DNA of 64,000 nt from Deinococcus radiophilus (GTDB lineage: Bacteria; Deinococcota; Deinococci; Deinococcales; Deinococcaceae): positions 1,907,501 to 1,971,500 of the forward strand of contig NZ_CP086380.1 of the NCBI RefSeq assembly GCF_020889625.1, in the 5' to 3' direction. Below are positions 1 through 10,989 of this stretch, piece after piece. Under the pieces are notes generated by a model. It was not told the DNA's origin. It worked only from the letters and a program-made list of their open reading frames with translations, and ran no database searches. A program made the position numbers and the translations under genes. The first letter of the stretch is position 1; the number at the start of each line of letters is the position of its first letter.

Positions 1-72
1 CCCCCACCCGGAGTCTGTCAACCCCTCCTATACGAAGCTCCTCAAAACCGATCAGGACGCACACTTGCGTTT

Positions 73-102
73 TTGAATGTGCTGTAGCGGACCCCCTATG
101 CT
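73..102 (+). promoter_or_regulatory. Promoter of dacB
   Basis: A -35 box TTGAAT (73-78) and a -10 box TATGCT (97-102) are separated by 18 bp. The ATG at 111 follows the -10 box by 8 nt, so the transcript would have almost no 5' leader. No Shine-Dalgarno sequence is visible. Confidence 0.6.
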
Positions 103-110
103 GAGAGCTG

Positions 111-1517
111 ATGTGCCCAGTTAAGCCTCTCCTTACCCCCTGCATCCATAAAGGTGGGCCTGCCCTATGGCGTCCTCTGAAGGTAGGACTGGTGATCGCG
201 CTGATCTGGGGGTCACCATCAGGTGCACAGCAAGACGGCATCTCTGATACCTCCAGGAGCAACCAGAGCGACCAGCAGATTATCAGGCTTGAGCGTGAAC
301 CTGCTCCTTCACGGGCCAGTCTGTCCGCGCTAGCACGTGTTCCAGAGGCAGTACAGATCACGCTGCTGGTACAAGACCTGACCACTGGCAAAGTCCGTGA
401 AAGCCAGGGCAGCCTGACCCCGATGATTCCGGCCAGCACCACCAAAATGATCACTGCCGCCGCAGTCGTGGCCGACTTGCAAGGTATAGGAGGCTGGTGG
501 AGTACCGAACTGACTCTACCCAGAAGTGAAGTGGGACAATCAGCAGTTTCACTCCTGACCCTGCAGGGTTCGGGCGACCCCACCTTGAGCCTGAGTGGTG
601 AACAGAACTCAATCCAACTGCTGGCACAGCAGGCTGCGGCACATGGCCTCACCCGTGTTGGACAGGTAGAGGTGCAGCAAACAGTGGACCCAGACAGCTG
701 GAAAGAGGCGGTGATTGATACGCCGATGACCGCTTTTATGCCACAGGAATGGTTGGCCCAACGTCCATCCACTGTGGAGGAGATGCAAGGCGCGGTGCAC
801 CATGCCTTGGTCGCTGAATTGCGTGCTGCGGGAATCACCGTGGAAGATGACACGCCAAGCATCACCCCTTTAGCCGACCTATCTACCGGGACATCAGATA
901 CATCAGAAGGACTAGCGTCGGTGCAGAGCCCCGCACTTGCCCGGATTCTGGCGGAAACCCTGCGCCCCAGCGACAATCTGCTGGCCGAAGAACTGCTGAC
1001 CTCGGTGGCCGCACAGCCAGATGGCACAGGCACGCTTCAAGCTGCCGGCGAGCGGGCCATTCGCCTGCTGGAAGGCTGGGGCGTGGACACCCGGCAACTT
1101 CACCTGGCAGATGGCAGTGGCCTGAGCCGTGACACCCGCCTGACGGCCCGCGCCCTGGTGGACCTGCTAGACGTGATGTACCGGACGGGTGGAACGGGTC
1201 AGACATACGCTGATCCTCTACAGGTGTTTTTGCAAGGTGATAATCCCTATGCTGAGGCCCTGGCCCACGCTGGAGAAGGTGAAGACAAATACAGCCGGGG
1301 GGGCACCCTCTTTGCACGGCTGCGCGGCAGCGGGCTGGATGTGCGGGCCAAAACTGGCACCCTGCCAGGGGTAAGTGCCCTCTCTGGATATGTGGTGGGA
1401 CAGAGCGGACACCCACTGGCTTTTGCCGTGCTGATGAATGGCCCCGAAGACAGCCCCATCCTGGAGCTGCGAGCGGCACAGGATGAGTGGGTCCAGGCCA
1501 TAGCAGCACAGTACTGA
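111..1517 (+). CDS. dacB: D-alanyl-D-alanine carboxypeptidase/endopeptidase (PBP4 family, S13)
   Basis: Predicted periplasmic low-molecular-mass penicillin-binding protein that trims or cleaves peptidoglycan peptides. The three penicillin-binding motifs are in order: SxxK as STTK near residue 108, SxN as SDN near 289, and KTG near 412. A hydrophobic stretch at about residues 24-40 ending in an Ala-rich region fits an N-terminal export signal. The length of 468 aa is normal for the S13 family. The start follows a TATGCT -10 box by 8 nt. The preceding residues are atypical for a signal peptide, so a slightly later start cannot be excluded. Confidence 0.9.
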   Translation: MCPVKPLLTPCIHKGGPALWRPLKVGLVIALIWGSPSGAQQDGISDTSRSNQSDQQIIRLEREPAPSRASLSALARVPEAVQITLLVQDLTTGKVRESQGSLTPMIPASTTKMITAAAVVADLQGIGGWWSTELTLPRSEVGQSAVSLLTLQGSGDPTLSLSGEQNSIQLLAQQAAAHGLTRVGQVEVQQTVDPDSWKEAVIDTPMTAFMPQEWLAQRPSTVEEMQGAVHHALVAELRAAGITVEDDTPSITPLADLSTGTSDTSEGLASVQSPALARILAETLRPSDNLLAEELLTSVAAQPDGTGTLQAAGERAIRLLEGWGVDTRQLHLADGSGLSRDTRLTARALVDLLDVMYRTGGTGQTYADPLQVFLQGDNPYAEALAHAGEGEDKYSRGGTLFARLRGSGLDVRAKTGTLPGVSALSGYVVGQSGHPLAFAVLMNGPEDSPILELRAAQDEWVQAIAAQY

Positions 1518-1658
1518 AGTCTTGTCGCTAGAAAGGCGTCTTCTCTATGCAGGCAGGGTCGTTTGTGACGGCACAGTGGCGCTCTCAAAAGTCAGCGCTC
1601 GCCGCTTGTCCCCCATTTGGGTCTGCTGCAGCGCAGCCCGGCAGTCTAAACTGTCACC

Positions 1659-2273
1659 ATGACACAGGAAACTTATCTGCCCCATGACGACGAGCACCAC
1701 GTCAAGCGGGTGGTGGTGGCCACCAGCAATCCAGGCAAGGTCCGCGAAATTGCTGAGGCGCTGAGTGGGCTGGGCTGGCAACTTGAAAGTCTGCCTGCCG
1801 GGATAGACATGCCTGAGGAAACAGGCAGCAGCTACGAGGAAAATGCCTCTCTGAAAGCTTGCACCATCGCCACACGGTTGAGCCTCCCGGCCCTGGCTGA
1901 TGACTCTGGCCTAGAAGTGGATGCCCTGGACGGCCAGCCCGGCGTGTACAGTGCCCGCTTCGGCAATCTGGACACCGATAACGAACGCAACGCTCACCTG
2001 CTGGACAAGCTGCGCGGCCAGGGCAACCGCCGTGCCCGGTTCCGCAGCGTGGTGATCCTGGCCTACCCTGACGGTGACATTGAATGTTATGAAGGCGAAG
2101 TGGCGGGCAACTTGCTGGAAGGCCCCCGCGGTCAGGGCGGATTTGGCTATGACCCCCTCTTCGTGCCAGAAGGCGAAGACCGGACCCTGGCCGAAATGAG
2201 TGTGGAGGAAAAACGCGCCATCAGCCACCGGGGTGTAGCCCTCAAAAAGCTGTTGGAAGCGCACAGTGGCTGA
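1659..2273 (+). CDS. rdgB: dITP/XTP pyrophosphatase (RdgB/HAM1 family)
   Basis: Predicted non-canonical purine NTP pyrophosphatase that removes dITP, ITP and XTP from the nucleotide pool. The N-terminal VVVATSNPGKVREI block (about residues 18-31) is the family substrate-binding signature. ADDSGLEVDAL, GVYSARF and GGFGYDPLF are further conserved HAM1 blocks. The 204 aa are typical, with a short His/Asp-rich extension. The start is set by a leaderless pattern: -10 box TAAACT at 1647-1652, six nt, then ATG. The 3' end overlaps the decayed gene that follows. Confidence 0.95.
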   Translation: MTQETYLPHDDEHHVKRVVVATSNPGKVREIAEALSGLGWQLESLPAGIDMPEETGSSYEENASLKACTIATRLSLPALADDSGLEVDALDGQPGVYSARFGNLDTDNERNAHLLDKLRGQGNRRARFRSVVILAYPDGDIECYEGEVAGNLLEGPRGQGGFGYDPLFVPEGEDRTLAEMSVEEKRAISHRGVALKKLLEAHSG

Positions 2274-2910
2274 TGGCAGCATAGTTGCTGGGACAAGCTT
2301 GCTGGACCGCGTACATGAGGTGTTCGGACCATCTGCACTTGCTGAGGCCCTCTTCTATCGGCACTCTCCCGCCCTGCGCTTTGAGCTGGAGGGTGGGGAG
2401 ACACGTATCGCCCAATTCCTGCAAGCCATGGACCGTGCCCGCGCTGTACTGCATGTCGCCTTTGCGAGCACCGAGGAACTGACCGTGGTGCTGGAAGTCT
2501 GGACTGACCAGCAGCCTGCTCACCTTATATCAGCCGATCAAGCTCTGGCTCTGGCAAAAGGCGGAAGCTGCGCTGCATAAACTTGGTGTGCTACCTGCCG
2601 CGCCCGAACACTGGATGCAGCACATTGAAGGCAACGATTGGCCGAAGAATCATTTCGCTTTCAGCTTGCCTGCCGCCTAACTTCCGGAGCTGCTCTGGGG
2701 CATTTTTGCAGCAGACCTGAGCATCTCCCCTGGCCTCCGCGCCCGCCTGATCCTGGCTGTGCCCGACCTCGGTATTCTCGCCTGCCCTTACGACAGCCGG
2801 GGAATGGACCTGCTAGGGCCGAATACTGAGCGGCTTGGTCAGCTGTATACCCAGTTTGACGCTTGGTTGCTGGATCACGGCCCCGCATGGCCGAGATGTT
2901 CAGCCCTTAG
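2266..2910 (+). pseudogene. DUF3885-like gene, broken by two frameshifts and a stop
   Basis: A GTG at 2266 opens a frame with an N-terminal block typical of DUF3885-like proteins (ALFYRHSPALRFELEGG). Near 2515-2530 the similarity moves to the next frame, which continues as YQPIKLWLWQKAEAAL. That frame meets a TAA at 2678-2680 and then continues with the DUF3885 C-terminal block (CPYDSRGMDLLGPN, LYTQFDAWLLDH). Near 2880 a second frame change gives RMAEMFSP and a natural stop at 2908-2910, just where sufE ends on the other strand. Family assignment is from remembered motifs; the frame changes and stop are directly visible. Function unknown. It is either a true pseudogene or contains sequencing errors. 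Confidence 0.72.
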
Positions 2911-3353
2911 CCCTGTGGCCCAGCCTCGTTCAGCTCGCTCTTGAGGCGCATCAGGATGGCGCCCATCCCGCGCATCCGCATTGGCGTGATCAACTCACTC
3001 AGGCCCATATCCATATAAAATTGGTCCGGGACGTTGCGAATCGTCTCGGCGCTTTCGCCGTCCAGCGCTTCTTTGAGGATGCCCGCATATCCACGTACTG
3101 TCGGTGCTTCGGGCGGCACCTTGAAGTGCATCTTCACGGCGTCTCCGTCGCGCTCAGTGACCAGAAAAAAGGGACTGGTGCATTCCGGCACCGGCTTCAT
3201 GAACTCAGGGTGGTCCAGGTACTGCTGCGGTGGCTCTGGCAGTTTCTTGGAATAGTCCAGCAAAGCCTGCAGCCGCATGGCCTTGGGCATGGACTTGAAC
3301 ATGGTGACAATGCCCTGGAGCTTTTCGGGCATAACGGGCGTCGGCTCGGTCAT
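2907..3353 (-). CDS. sufE: SufE family Fe-S cluster assembly protein
   Basis: Predicted sulfur acceptor that takes persulfide from a SufS-type cysteine desulfurase and passes it to the SUF scaffold. The active-site block VPECTSP places the acceptor cysteine at residue 58. Length is 148 aa, in the family range. I start at the ATG at 3353 because a -10 box TACAGT (complement of 3360-3365) lies exactly six nt upstream; an in-frame ATG eight codons earlier would sit upstream of that box. No other suf gene is nearby. The 3' end overlaps the decayed DUF3885 gene by 4 nt. Confidence 0.9.
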   Translation of the reverse strand: MTEPTPVMPEKLQGIVTMFKSMPKAMRLQALLDYSKKLPEPPQQYLDHPEFMKPVPECTSPFFLVTERDGDAVKMHFKVPPEAPTVRGYAGILKEALDGESAETIRNVPDQFYMDMGLSELITPMRMRGMGAILMRLKSELNEAGPQG

Positions 3354-3514
3354 GCTGTCACTGTAGCGCAGAGACACCGGTCCAAAATCTGTCCATACTT
3401 GTCATCAGGAGCTGCCCTCAGGGGTCAGCAGGGTGTTGGATAGACCAGGTGAGGTGCCGCACTCTTTCTTACATCCGTAAGGACTCAGCTATGCTGGAAC
3501 ACAGGAGGTAGGAC

Positions 3515-4375
<861 letters not shown>

Positions 4376-4425
4376 GCGCTGCACCGGTTGATGGGTGATG
4401 GAGCGGCGGCCTAACATTACCTTCG

Positions 4426-4929
4426 ATGATCCAGACGCCGCGCCTGCTGCTGCTGCCCCTGACCCGTGACGTGATGCTCCAGACCATCGGAGCGGGCGAG
4501 TTCGTGTCAGGGGAGATTTATTTTCCGCAGGGCTGGGCCGGAGAGGCCGAAATCGTCTTTCCCATTCATCTGATGAATACCGCAGAAGATGAAGCGGTGC
4601 GCGGTTCATATGTTGTGGTGGAGCGGGTCACTGGTCATGCTGCTGGCCTGCTGGGAACCAAGCATACCCCGGTGGGCGGCGGCGTGGAAATCGGCTATGG
4701 ACTGCGCCCAGAAAACTGGGGCCAGGGCTACGCCACTGAAGCAGTCGCGGCGCTGTTGGATGAACTGCGCGGCTGGCCCGATGTGAGCATGGTTCTGGCC
4801 GAAACCCGGCCCGATAATCTGGGCAGCATCCGGGTTCTGGAAAAGAACGGCTTCCTGCTCACAGGTCGCCGCCATGATCCTTCGGACGGCGAAGTGCTGA
4901 CCTGGGCGCGGGACATTACTGCTGCTTAA
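4426..4929 (+). CDS. GNAT family N-acetyltransferase (RimJ-like)
   Basis: Single GNAT domain of 167 aa. The acetyl-CoA loop region reads [15 protein letters not shown] (about residues 88-102), followed by [13 protein letters not shown] near 128-140, the classic RimJ/RimL C-terminal block. Substrate unknown: ribosomal-protein Ser/Ala N-terminal acetylation is known for the family, but many members act on small amines. A TAACAT box lies 8 nt before the ATG, compatible with a leaderless start. It runs in the same direction as the peptidase 23 nt downstream. Confidence 0.85.
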   Translation: MIQTPRLLLLPLTRDVMLQTIGAGEFVSGEIYFPQGWAGEAEIVFPIHLMNTAEDEAVRGSYVVVERVTGHAAGLLGTKHTPVGGGVEIGYGLRPENWGQGYATEAVAALLDELRGWPDVSMVLAETRPDNLGSIRVLEKNGFLLTGRRHDPSDGEVLTWARDITAA

Positions 4930-4952
4930 CCGCACTGGGTCATACTGCCAGC

Positions 4953-5480
4953 GTGCCACGCCTCCTCCGTGCCCTCTTGCCCCTGCTGATCATGTTACTG
5001 ATGCTGGGTGGCCTGACCATCCTGTTCTGGCCCCACATCCAGCAGAGCCGAAAATACATGGAACTGCTGCGAATGCCGGTTCCCACCGAGGGAAGCCTGC
5101 CCAATCCGCTCCCCGGCGCGGCGCTGACCGATACCTGGGGTGCGGCCCGCAGCAATGGACGCAGCCACGAAGGCATCGACATTTTCGCGGACCGGGACAC
5201 GCCGATTCGGTCCACCGGGCCGGGCGTGGTGCTGAATGTAGGCGAAAACAACTTGGGTGGCCGCACAGTGATGATTCTGGGGCCTGCCGGACAGCGCCAC
5301 TACTACGCTCACCTGGAACGCTACCCAGAGCTGGCAGAAGGCGACTGGGTAGAGCAGGGAGACACCGTGGGCTATGTGGGGGACAGCGGTAATGCCCAGG
5401 GCACGCCACCACACCTGCATTACGGTATCTACACGCCACAGGGAGCGGTCAACCCTTATCCGCTGCTCCAGACACAGTAG
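4953..5480 (+). CDS. Membrane-anchored M23 family metallopeptidase
   Basis: Predicted peptidoglycan endopeptidase of the LytM type. One N-terminal membrane helix (about residues 5-26) is followed by an M23 domain with zinc-ligand motifs [10 protein letters not shown] (HxxxD) and PPHLHYG (HxH). Length is 175 aa, so there is no large extra domain. The GTG start at 4953 follows a CATACT -10-like box by six nt, as in the leaderless genes around it. It may remodel the wall together with DacB and VanW encoded nearby. Confidence 0.9.
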   Translation: MPRLLRALLPLLIMLLMLGGLTILFWPHIQQSRKYMELLRMPVPTEGSLPNPLPGAALTDTWGAARSNGRSHEGIDIFADRDTPIRSTGPGVVLNVGENNLGGRTVMILGPAGQRHYYAHLERYPELAEGDWVEQGDTVGYVGDSGNAQGTPPHLHYGIYTPQGAVNPYPLLQTQ

Positions 5481-5515
5481 GTAGCAATACCCGCAACTCG
5501 CTTATGCTGGGCAGC

Positions 5516-6460
5516 ATGACCATCTCAACCCCGGCCAGCGAGGGCACCCATCTGACCCTGCAACAGCGCGAACAACTGCCGCACAACATTCTGTCTATCC
5601 AGTCCTGGGTGGCTTACGGGCATGTCGGCAACGCCGCCGCCATGTTTCCATTGCAGCGCTTGGGCTTCGAAGTCTGGGCCATTCAGACGGTGCAGTTCTC
5701 CAATCACACCGGCTACGGTGCCTGGACCGGTCAGGTGTTCCCTCCCGAAGACATCGCGGCGTTAATTCATGGCATTGAGGCACGCGGTGCTTTGCCAAAC
5801 TGCGACGGCGTACTGAGCGGTTATATGGGCTCGGTGGGTACGGTGGAAGCGGTCATCAGTGCGGTCGAGCGGGTGCGCGCGGCCAACCCGGAGGCGCTGT
5901 ATTGCTGTGATCCAGTGATGGGAGACTTCGGGCGCGGGGTGTTCGTGAACCCCGAACTGCCGCCTGTCATTGCCGAGCGGGCCATTCCGGCAGCCGACAT
6001 CGTGGTGCCCAATCACTTCGAGTTGGAGCTATTGACGGACTGCAAAATCAGCACGCTGAACGATGCTCTGGAGGCGGCTACTGCGCTGCGCGAACGTCTG
6101 CGCCCTGGCGGACCACGCATCGTGGTGGTGACCAGCCTGACCCGCGAGGACGCTCCGGAAGGCACCATCGAAACCTTGGTCATGGCTGATGAAGGGACCT
6201 GGGTCTGCCGAACGCCGCTGCTGCCGCTGGACCCACCCCGCAACGGCACCGGAGACGCAATTACGGCGCTGTTCTATGGGCAATATCTGCGTACCGGGCA
6301 GGCCGACCAGGCCCTGAGCCTCAGCATGAGCGCCCTGTATGCACTGCTGGAACGCACGCATCAGGCTGGCACCCGCGAGATTCAGCTGGTGGCCGCACAG
6401 GACGAACTGGCACGTCCCAGCCGCGTCTTCGAGGCTCAGGCCGTGATGTTACAGGGCTGA
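5516..6460 (+). CDS. pdxY: Pyridoxal kinase
   Basis: Predicted ribokinase-superfamily enzyme that phosphorylates pyridoxal in the PLP salvage pathway. The N-terminal block [17 protein letters not shown] and the C-terminal ATP/anion-hole motif [11 protein letters not shown] are those of PdxY/PdxK. I place the start at ATG 5516 (314 aa) because a -10 box TATGCT (5503-5508) lies seven nt upstream and overlaps the alternative ATG at 5504, which would therefore not be transcribed. Confidence 0.93.
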   Translation: MTISTPASEGTHLTLQQREQLPHNILSIQSWVAYGHVGNAAAMFPLQRLGFEVWAIQTVQFSNHTGYGAWTGQVFPPEDIAALIHGIEARGALPNCDGVLSGYMGSVGTVEAVISAVERVRAANPEALYCCDPVMGDFGRGVFVNPELPPVIAERAIPAADIVVPNHFELELLTDCKISTLNDALEAATALRERLRPGGPRIVVVTSLTREDAPEGTIETLVMADEGTWVCRTPLLPLDPPRNGTGDAITALFYGQYLRTGQADQALSLSMSALYALLERTHQAGTREIQLVAAQDELARPSRVFEAQAVMLQG

Positions 6461-6502
6461 TCAAGCCTAGGGCGGTGAAGGGGCTAACCGCCAAAAAGCA
6501 AA

Positions 6503-6518
6503 TCTGATTGAAATCAGA
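6503..6518. repeat. Perfect 7-bp inverted repeat between pdxY and vanW
   Basis: TCTGATT-GA-AATCAGA, followed by an A/T-rich run. It lies in the 81-bp gap upstream of vanW. It could be an operator or a weak hairpin terminator of pdxY. The stem is AT-rich, so an operator seems at least as likely. Confidence 0.4.
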
Positions 6519-6541
6519 AAAATCTTATTTACCTTAAGGGA

Positions 6542-7366
6542 ATGTCACGTCAGGCCCTCACCAGCCGTTTCCCGTTTCTCGCCCCCATCGTCGTGGAGGG
6601 GCGTATTGCCCTCAAGTCACTGCAGGTGCGGCGTCCGGAATACCAATTGCACCGCGCCCCTGCAGCACTTTTTCCGTTTTGTGTGCACAAACATCACAGT
6701 GTTTTGCGCCGCCGCCTGGGCGACGCCGACCCACGGCTGCAGGAACTCAAGGTGCAGAATCTGCGCCGCGCCGCTGAAGAACTGAACGGTCTGAGTATCG
6801 CCCCCGGCCAAGTCCTCAGCTACTGGGGCCAGGTGGGCCGCCCCTCGTCCAAGCGGGGCTTCACCACCGGGATGCTGATTTCCAACGGTCGGCCCATTGA
6901 GGGCCAGGGGGGCGGCCTCTGTCAGATGGCGAACCTGCTGTACTGGATGGTCTTACATTCCCCGCTGACCGTCACCGAACACCACCACCACAGCCTGGAT
7001 CTGTTTCCCGATTCTGGCCGGGTGCTGCCCTTCGGAAGCGGTGCCAGTGTCTTTTACAACTACGTGGATCTGCAAATCACCAACACCACGGCCGACACCT
7101 TTTATCTGAGCGTATGGGTGGATGAAACGTCACTGCACGGAGAGTTGAGGGTGGGCCGGGAGCCGCAGCACACCTACAAAGTCACTGAGGAAGACCACCG
7201 CTTTTACCGCAAAGGTGAGCAGGTGTACCGGACCAATAAGCTCTATCAGTCGCAAATTGACCGACGTACCGGCAACAGACTGCAAAAACGCCTGATTACC
7301 TTCAACGATTCGCGGGTTCTCTATGACGTTGAGGAAGCCAAGCTGACCCCACAAGCCGCCGACTGA
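6542..7366 (+). CDS. VanW family protein
   Basis: The 274-aa product contains the VanW domain: SYWGQVGRPSSKRGF, then GGGLCQMANLLYWMVLHSPLTVTEHHHHSLDLFPD and GSGASVFYNYVDLQI. The biochemical role of VanW is unsettled; the name comes from the VanB-type vancomycin resistance cluster, and most members occur outside resistance clusters. No van ligase, dehydrogenase or two-component genes are present here, so resistance should not be inferred. AAGGGA abuts the ATG directly, which is too close for a good ribosome-binding site. Confidence 0.85.
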   Translation: MSRQALTSRFPFLAPIVVEGRIALKSLQVRRPEYQLHRAPAALFPFCVHKHHSVLRRRLGDADPRLQELKVQNLRRAAEELNGLSIAPGQVLSYWGQVGRPSSKRGFTTGMLISNGRPIEGQGGGLCQMANLLYWMVLHSPLTVTEHHHHSLDLFPDSGRVLPFGSGASVFYNYVDLQITNTTADTFYLSVWVDETSLHGELRVGREPQHTYKVTEEDHRFYRKGEQVYRTNKLYQSQIDRRTGNRLQKRLITFNDSRVLYDVEEAKLTPQAAD

Positions 7367-7428
7367 GCCTAAACGCTGCTTCACCCGATTCTCTCCGGTT
7401 ATGGGCTGACCACTGGGCAGAATGGAGC

Positions 7429-8703
7429 ATGAAACTCCTGATCATGACCTGCGCGCTGCTGCTGAGCGCCTGCACCATGTCAGCAGACCAGGTGGGCACC
7501 GAGGCCGAAACGGCTTCGCCAGCCCAGACCTCGCAGCCAGTAACCCATACTGCTGGTGACGCCAGCCAGAAAACAACCACGGTAGGCGGCGCGACCAACG
7601 CTAGCCCGGCGGCAGCCACCCCAGCTTTGCCACCGCCACCACGCGGCTTCTCCCCCACCGCGCCCGAGGGCTTCCGGGTCACGCTGTACGCAGAGGGCTT
7701 CGACAAGCCCCGACTGATGGCGGTGGCCGAAAATGGCGACATCTTCCTGAGCGACCCCAACGCTGGAGCCGTCTACGTGCTGCCAGATAGAAACGCCGAT
7801 GGGGTGGCCGACGAAACACTCACCTTCGCCAAGGGCCTGGACCAGCCACACGGGCTGGCTTTCCATGACGGCTACCTGTACGTCGCCAACACGGGCAGCG
7901 TGGTGCGCTTCCCCTATCAGAGTGGCCAGACCAAGGCGCAGGGTGCCCCAGAAAAACTCGTGGATCTGCCGCCACGCGGCGGACACTCCACCCGCACCAT
8001 TGAATTCAGCCCCGAAGGGCAATTGTTTGTGGCGACCGGCAGTACCTGCAACGTGTGCGAGGAAACCGACGAACGCCGCGCCGCCGTCTGGGTGTATGAC
8101 GCGGACGGGAAAAATGGACGCCCCTACGCCACCGGCCTGCGCAACGCCGTGGGCCTGGAATGGTTTGACGGTGCGCTATGGGCCACCAACAACGGACGCG
8201 ACATGCTGGGCGACGACCTGCCGCCCGAAGGCTTCTACCAACTCTCGGACGGTGGTTTTTACGGCTGGCCCTACTGCTATACGGTTACGGCAGGCCAACC
8301 GCAGGTCTGGGACAAGGACTTTGGGCAGGCCGACCCCAGCGTCTGTGAGGACGCCACCCCGGCCTTTGCCCTGACCACCGCCCACTCGGCTCCGCTGGGC
8401 ATGGCCTTTTACACCGCCCAGGCCTTCCCCGAGGCCTACCAGGGCCAGATGTTCGCCGGGCTACACGGCAGTTGGAACCGCAGCCAGAAGAGCGGTTACA
8501 AGGTCGTGAGCATTGACCCCGCCAGCGGCGAGGTGCAGGATTTCCTGACAGGCTTCGTCCAGGGCAACACCGTGAAGGGCCGCCCGGTAGACGCCGCTGT
8601 GGCGCAGGATGGTGCGTTGCTGGTTACCGACGACGGTGAAGGCCGGGTCTGGCGGGTGGCCTGGGTGGGGAGGCAGCAGGTCAGTGACTCTGCTGCCCGG
8701 TGA
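7429..8703 (+). CDS. PQQ-dependent sugar (sorbosone-type) dehydrogenase lipoprotein
   Basis: Predicted exported lipoprotein: a short signal ends in the lipobox LLSAC, with the acylated Cys at residue 15. A low-complexity Ala/Thr/Ser/Pro linker follows to about residue 75. The rest resembles the six-bladed propeller of glucose/sorbosone dehydrogenases (LYAEGFDKPRLMAVAENGDIFLSDP, RNAVGLEWFDGALWATNNGRD, FAGLHGSWNRSQ). Substrate cannot be read from sequence. A CAGAAT box lies five nt before the ATG. The last 23 nt overlap the convergent phosphatase gene. Confidence 0.85.
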   Translation: MKLLIMTCALLLSACTMSADQVGTEAETASPAQTSQPVTHTAGDASQKTTTVGGATNASPAAATPALPPPPRGFSPTAPEGFRVTLYAEGFDKPRLMAVAENGDIFLSDPNAGAVYVLPDRNADGVADETLTFAKGLDQPHGLAFHDGYLYVANTGSVVRFPYQSGQTKAQGAPEKLVDLPPRGGHSTRTIEFSPEGQLFVATGSTCNVCEETDERRAAVWVYDADGKNGRPYATGLRNAVGLEWFDGALWATNNGRDMLGDDLPPEGFYQLSDGGFYGWPYCYTVTAGQPQVWDKDFGQADPSVCEDATPAFALTTAHSAPLGMAFYTAQAFPEAYQGQMFAGLHGSWNRSQKSGYKVVSIDPASGEVQDFLTGFVQGNTVKGRPVDAAVAQDGALLVTDDGEGRVWRVAWVGRQQVSDSAAR

Positions 8704-9367
8704 GCAGGTGATCCGTGCGGTTGAGCCAGTGCAGCGTGGTGCGGCCCGGACCGGTCTCCAGCAGACTCAGCGAGGCATGATTCAGCCTGAAGACGAGGCT
8801 TTCCAGGTCCAGCTGCGGTAACCCCAGCAACTCTGCCATCAGGAACTGGGCAAAGTCATGGTGGGTGATGAGGCAGACCAGGCCGGGAGCCTCCGCTTGC
8901 GCCCTGAGCGTCTGGGCCACCTGCGCTGCACGCTGAGCAAAAGTCGCAGCTTCCCAGGGTTCACAGCCGCCTTCCCAGGGTTGATCCAGCAGATCATCCG
9001 GCCACTGTAAGGCAGGGCAAATTCCCCGCAGAATCGACACATCTGGGCCAGCAACCGGCTGAAAATGACCCGCTGGGCCGGTGTTCAGGCCGCCACATTC
9101 GTAGGCCAGCGTCAGCCCCTGAACGGGCAGGTTCAGAGCAGCGGCGAGAGGTGCAGCCGACTGAATTCCCCTCGTCATCAGGCTGGTGTAAAGGCGAATA
9201 ACTGGTTCGCCCAGGTGGCCGCTGGCCAGGGCCAGGGCCGTTCGTTTCATCTGCTGCTGGCCCAAGTCTGTCAGGGGAGGGTCCGGCTGACGCAGGGCGG
9301 CGTAGTCGGCTGAGCCCTCAAGTCCGTTGTTGACCGAATGCCCATGACGGATCAGCAAAAGCTTCAC
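8681..9367 (-). CDS. Histidine phosphatase family protein
   Basis: The N-terminal block [12 protein letters not shown] contains the RHG catalytic motif of the phosphoglycerate mutase/acid phosphatase superfamily, and [11 protein letters not shown] supplies the second His. Length is 228 aa. Substrate unknown. The GTG start at 9367 is favoured by a TACGCT -10 box (complement of 9374-9379) six nt upstream. Its 3' end overlaps the convergent dehydrogenase gene by 23 nt. Confidence 0.85.
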   Translation of the reverse strand: MKLLLIRHGHSVNNGLEGSADYAALRQPDPPLTDLGQQQMKRTALALASGHLGEPVIRLYTSLMTRGIQSAAPLAAALNLPVQGLTLAYECGGLNTGPAGHFQPVAGPDVSILRGICPALQWPDDLLDQPWEGGCEPWEAATFAQRAAQVAQTLRAQAEAPGLVCLITHHDFAQFLMAELLGLPQLDLESLVFRLNHASLSLLETGPGRTTLHWLNRTDHLLTGQQSH

Positions 9368-9409
9368 TGCTCAAGCGTACACCCCGTTCTGCCCGCCTAC
9401 ACTGGCAGC

Positions 9410-10114
<705 letters not shown>

Positions 10115-10143
10115 CCTCCCATCATTTCCCCCTAAACTGAGCC

Positions 10144-10989
10144 ATGACTCAACCTGGCAATCCTACGTCCACCTTCCGCCCCGACCTGCTGGCAGGCAAG
10201 CACGCCCTGATCACCGGTGGCACCTCCGGTATCGGCCTAGGGGTGGCGCAGAGTTTCGCAGCCCACGGCGCACGGGTCACACTGCTGGGGCGCAACGCCG
10301 AGAAGGCCGAAGCGGCGGCCCAGACGGTACGGGATCTGGGCGGCGAGGCGCTGGCTGTGACGGCTGACGTGCGTGATGTGGACGCACTAGGACAAGCTGT
10401 AGAGCAGGCCGCCAGCCAGTTTGGACCGCTGGACATTCTGCTGTGCGGCGCGGCGGGCAATTTCCCGGCCCCGGTCGACGGCATCAGCGCCAATGGATTT
10501 AAGAGTGTGGTGGACATTGATCTTCTGGGCACCTTTAATTCGATCAAGGCCGCCGCGCCGCACCTGCGGATGCCCGGTGCCAGTGTCCTGAGCATCAGCG
10601 CTTATGGTATGCCCGTGCCCATGCAGGCGCATGTGGTGGCCGCCAAAGCGGGCGTGGACCGCCTGACCGAGACCCTGGCCGCCGAGTGGGGTGTCAAAGG
10701 TGTTCGGGTCAACGCCATCATTCCCGGCCCGATTGACGGTACCGAGGGCATGGCCCGTCTAGCCCCCAACGAGCGCACCCGGCAGCAGTTTATGCGCATG
10801 GTGCCGCTGGGGCGTTTCGGGGTGCCGCAGGACATTGCCAACGCCGCGCTGTGGCTGGTCTCGGACGCGGCCAGCTACGTCACTGGGGTGATTCTGCCGG
10901 TAGACGGTGGCCAGAACATGCTGGGCGGCGCACCACAGTACCTGATGTACCTGAATATGCTGGATGCACAAAAAGCCAGCCAGCAGTGA
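10144..10989 (+). CDS. SDR family oxidoreductase, 2,4-dienoyl-CoA reductase-like
   Basis: A 281-aa short-chain dehydrogenase with the nucleotide-binding motif [10 protein letters not shown] (about residues 24-33) and the catalytic Lys in [21 protein letters not shown]. The usual YxxxK tyrosine is replaced, as in peroxisomal-type 2,4-dienoyl-CoA reductases, and the C-terminal end ([16 protein letters not shown]) is standard. A TAAACT box lies five nt before the ATG. It follows the crotonase gene by 29 nt and overlaps the next start codon by 1 nt. An NADPH-dependent 2,4-dienoyl-CoA reductase is the best guess. Confidence 0.85.
   Translation: MTQPGNPTSTFRPDLLAGKHALITGGTSGIGLGVAQSFAAHGARVTLLGRNAEKAEAAAQTVRDLGGEALAVTADVRDVDALGQAVEQAASQFGPLDILLCGAAGNFPAPVDGISANGFKSVVDIDLLGTFNSIKAAAPHLRMPGASVLSISAYGMPVPMQAHVVAAKAGVDRLTETLAAEWGVKGVRVNAIIPGPIDGTEGMARLAPNERTRQQFMRMVPLGRFGVPQDIANAALWLVSDAASYVTGVILPVDGGQNMLGGAPQYLMYLNMLDAQKASQQ

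Noticed and set aside
6542..7366. VanW as sign of vancomycin resistance
   Set aside because: No VanH/A/X or two-component genes nearby; VanW is widespread without resistance.
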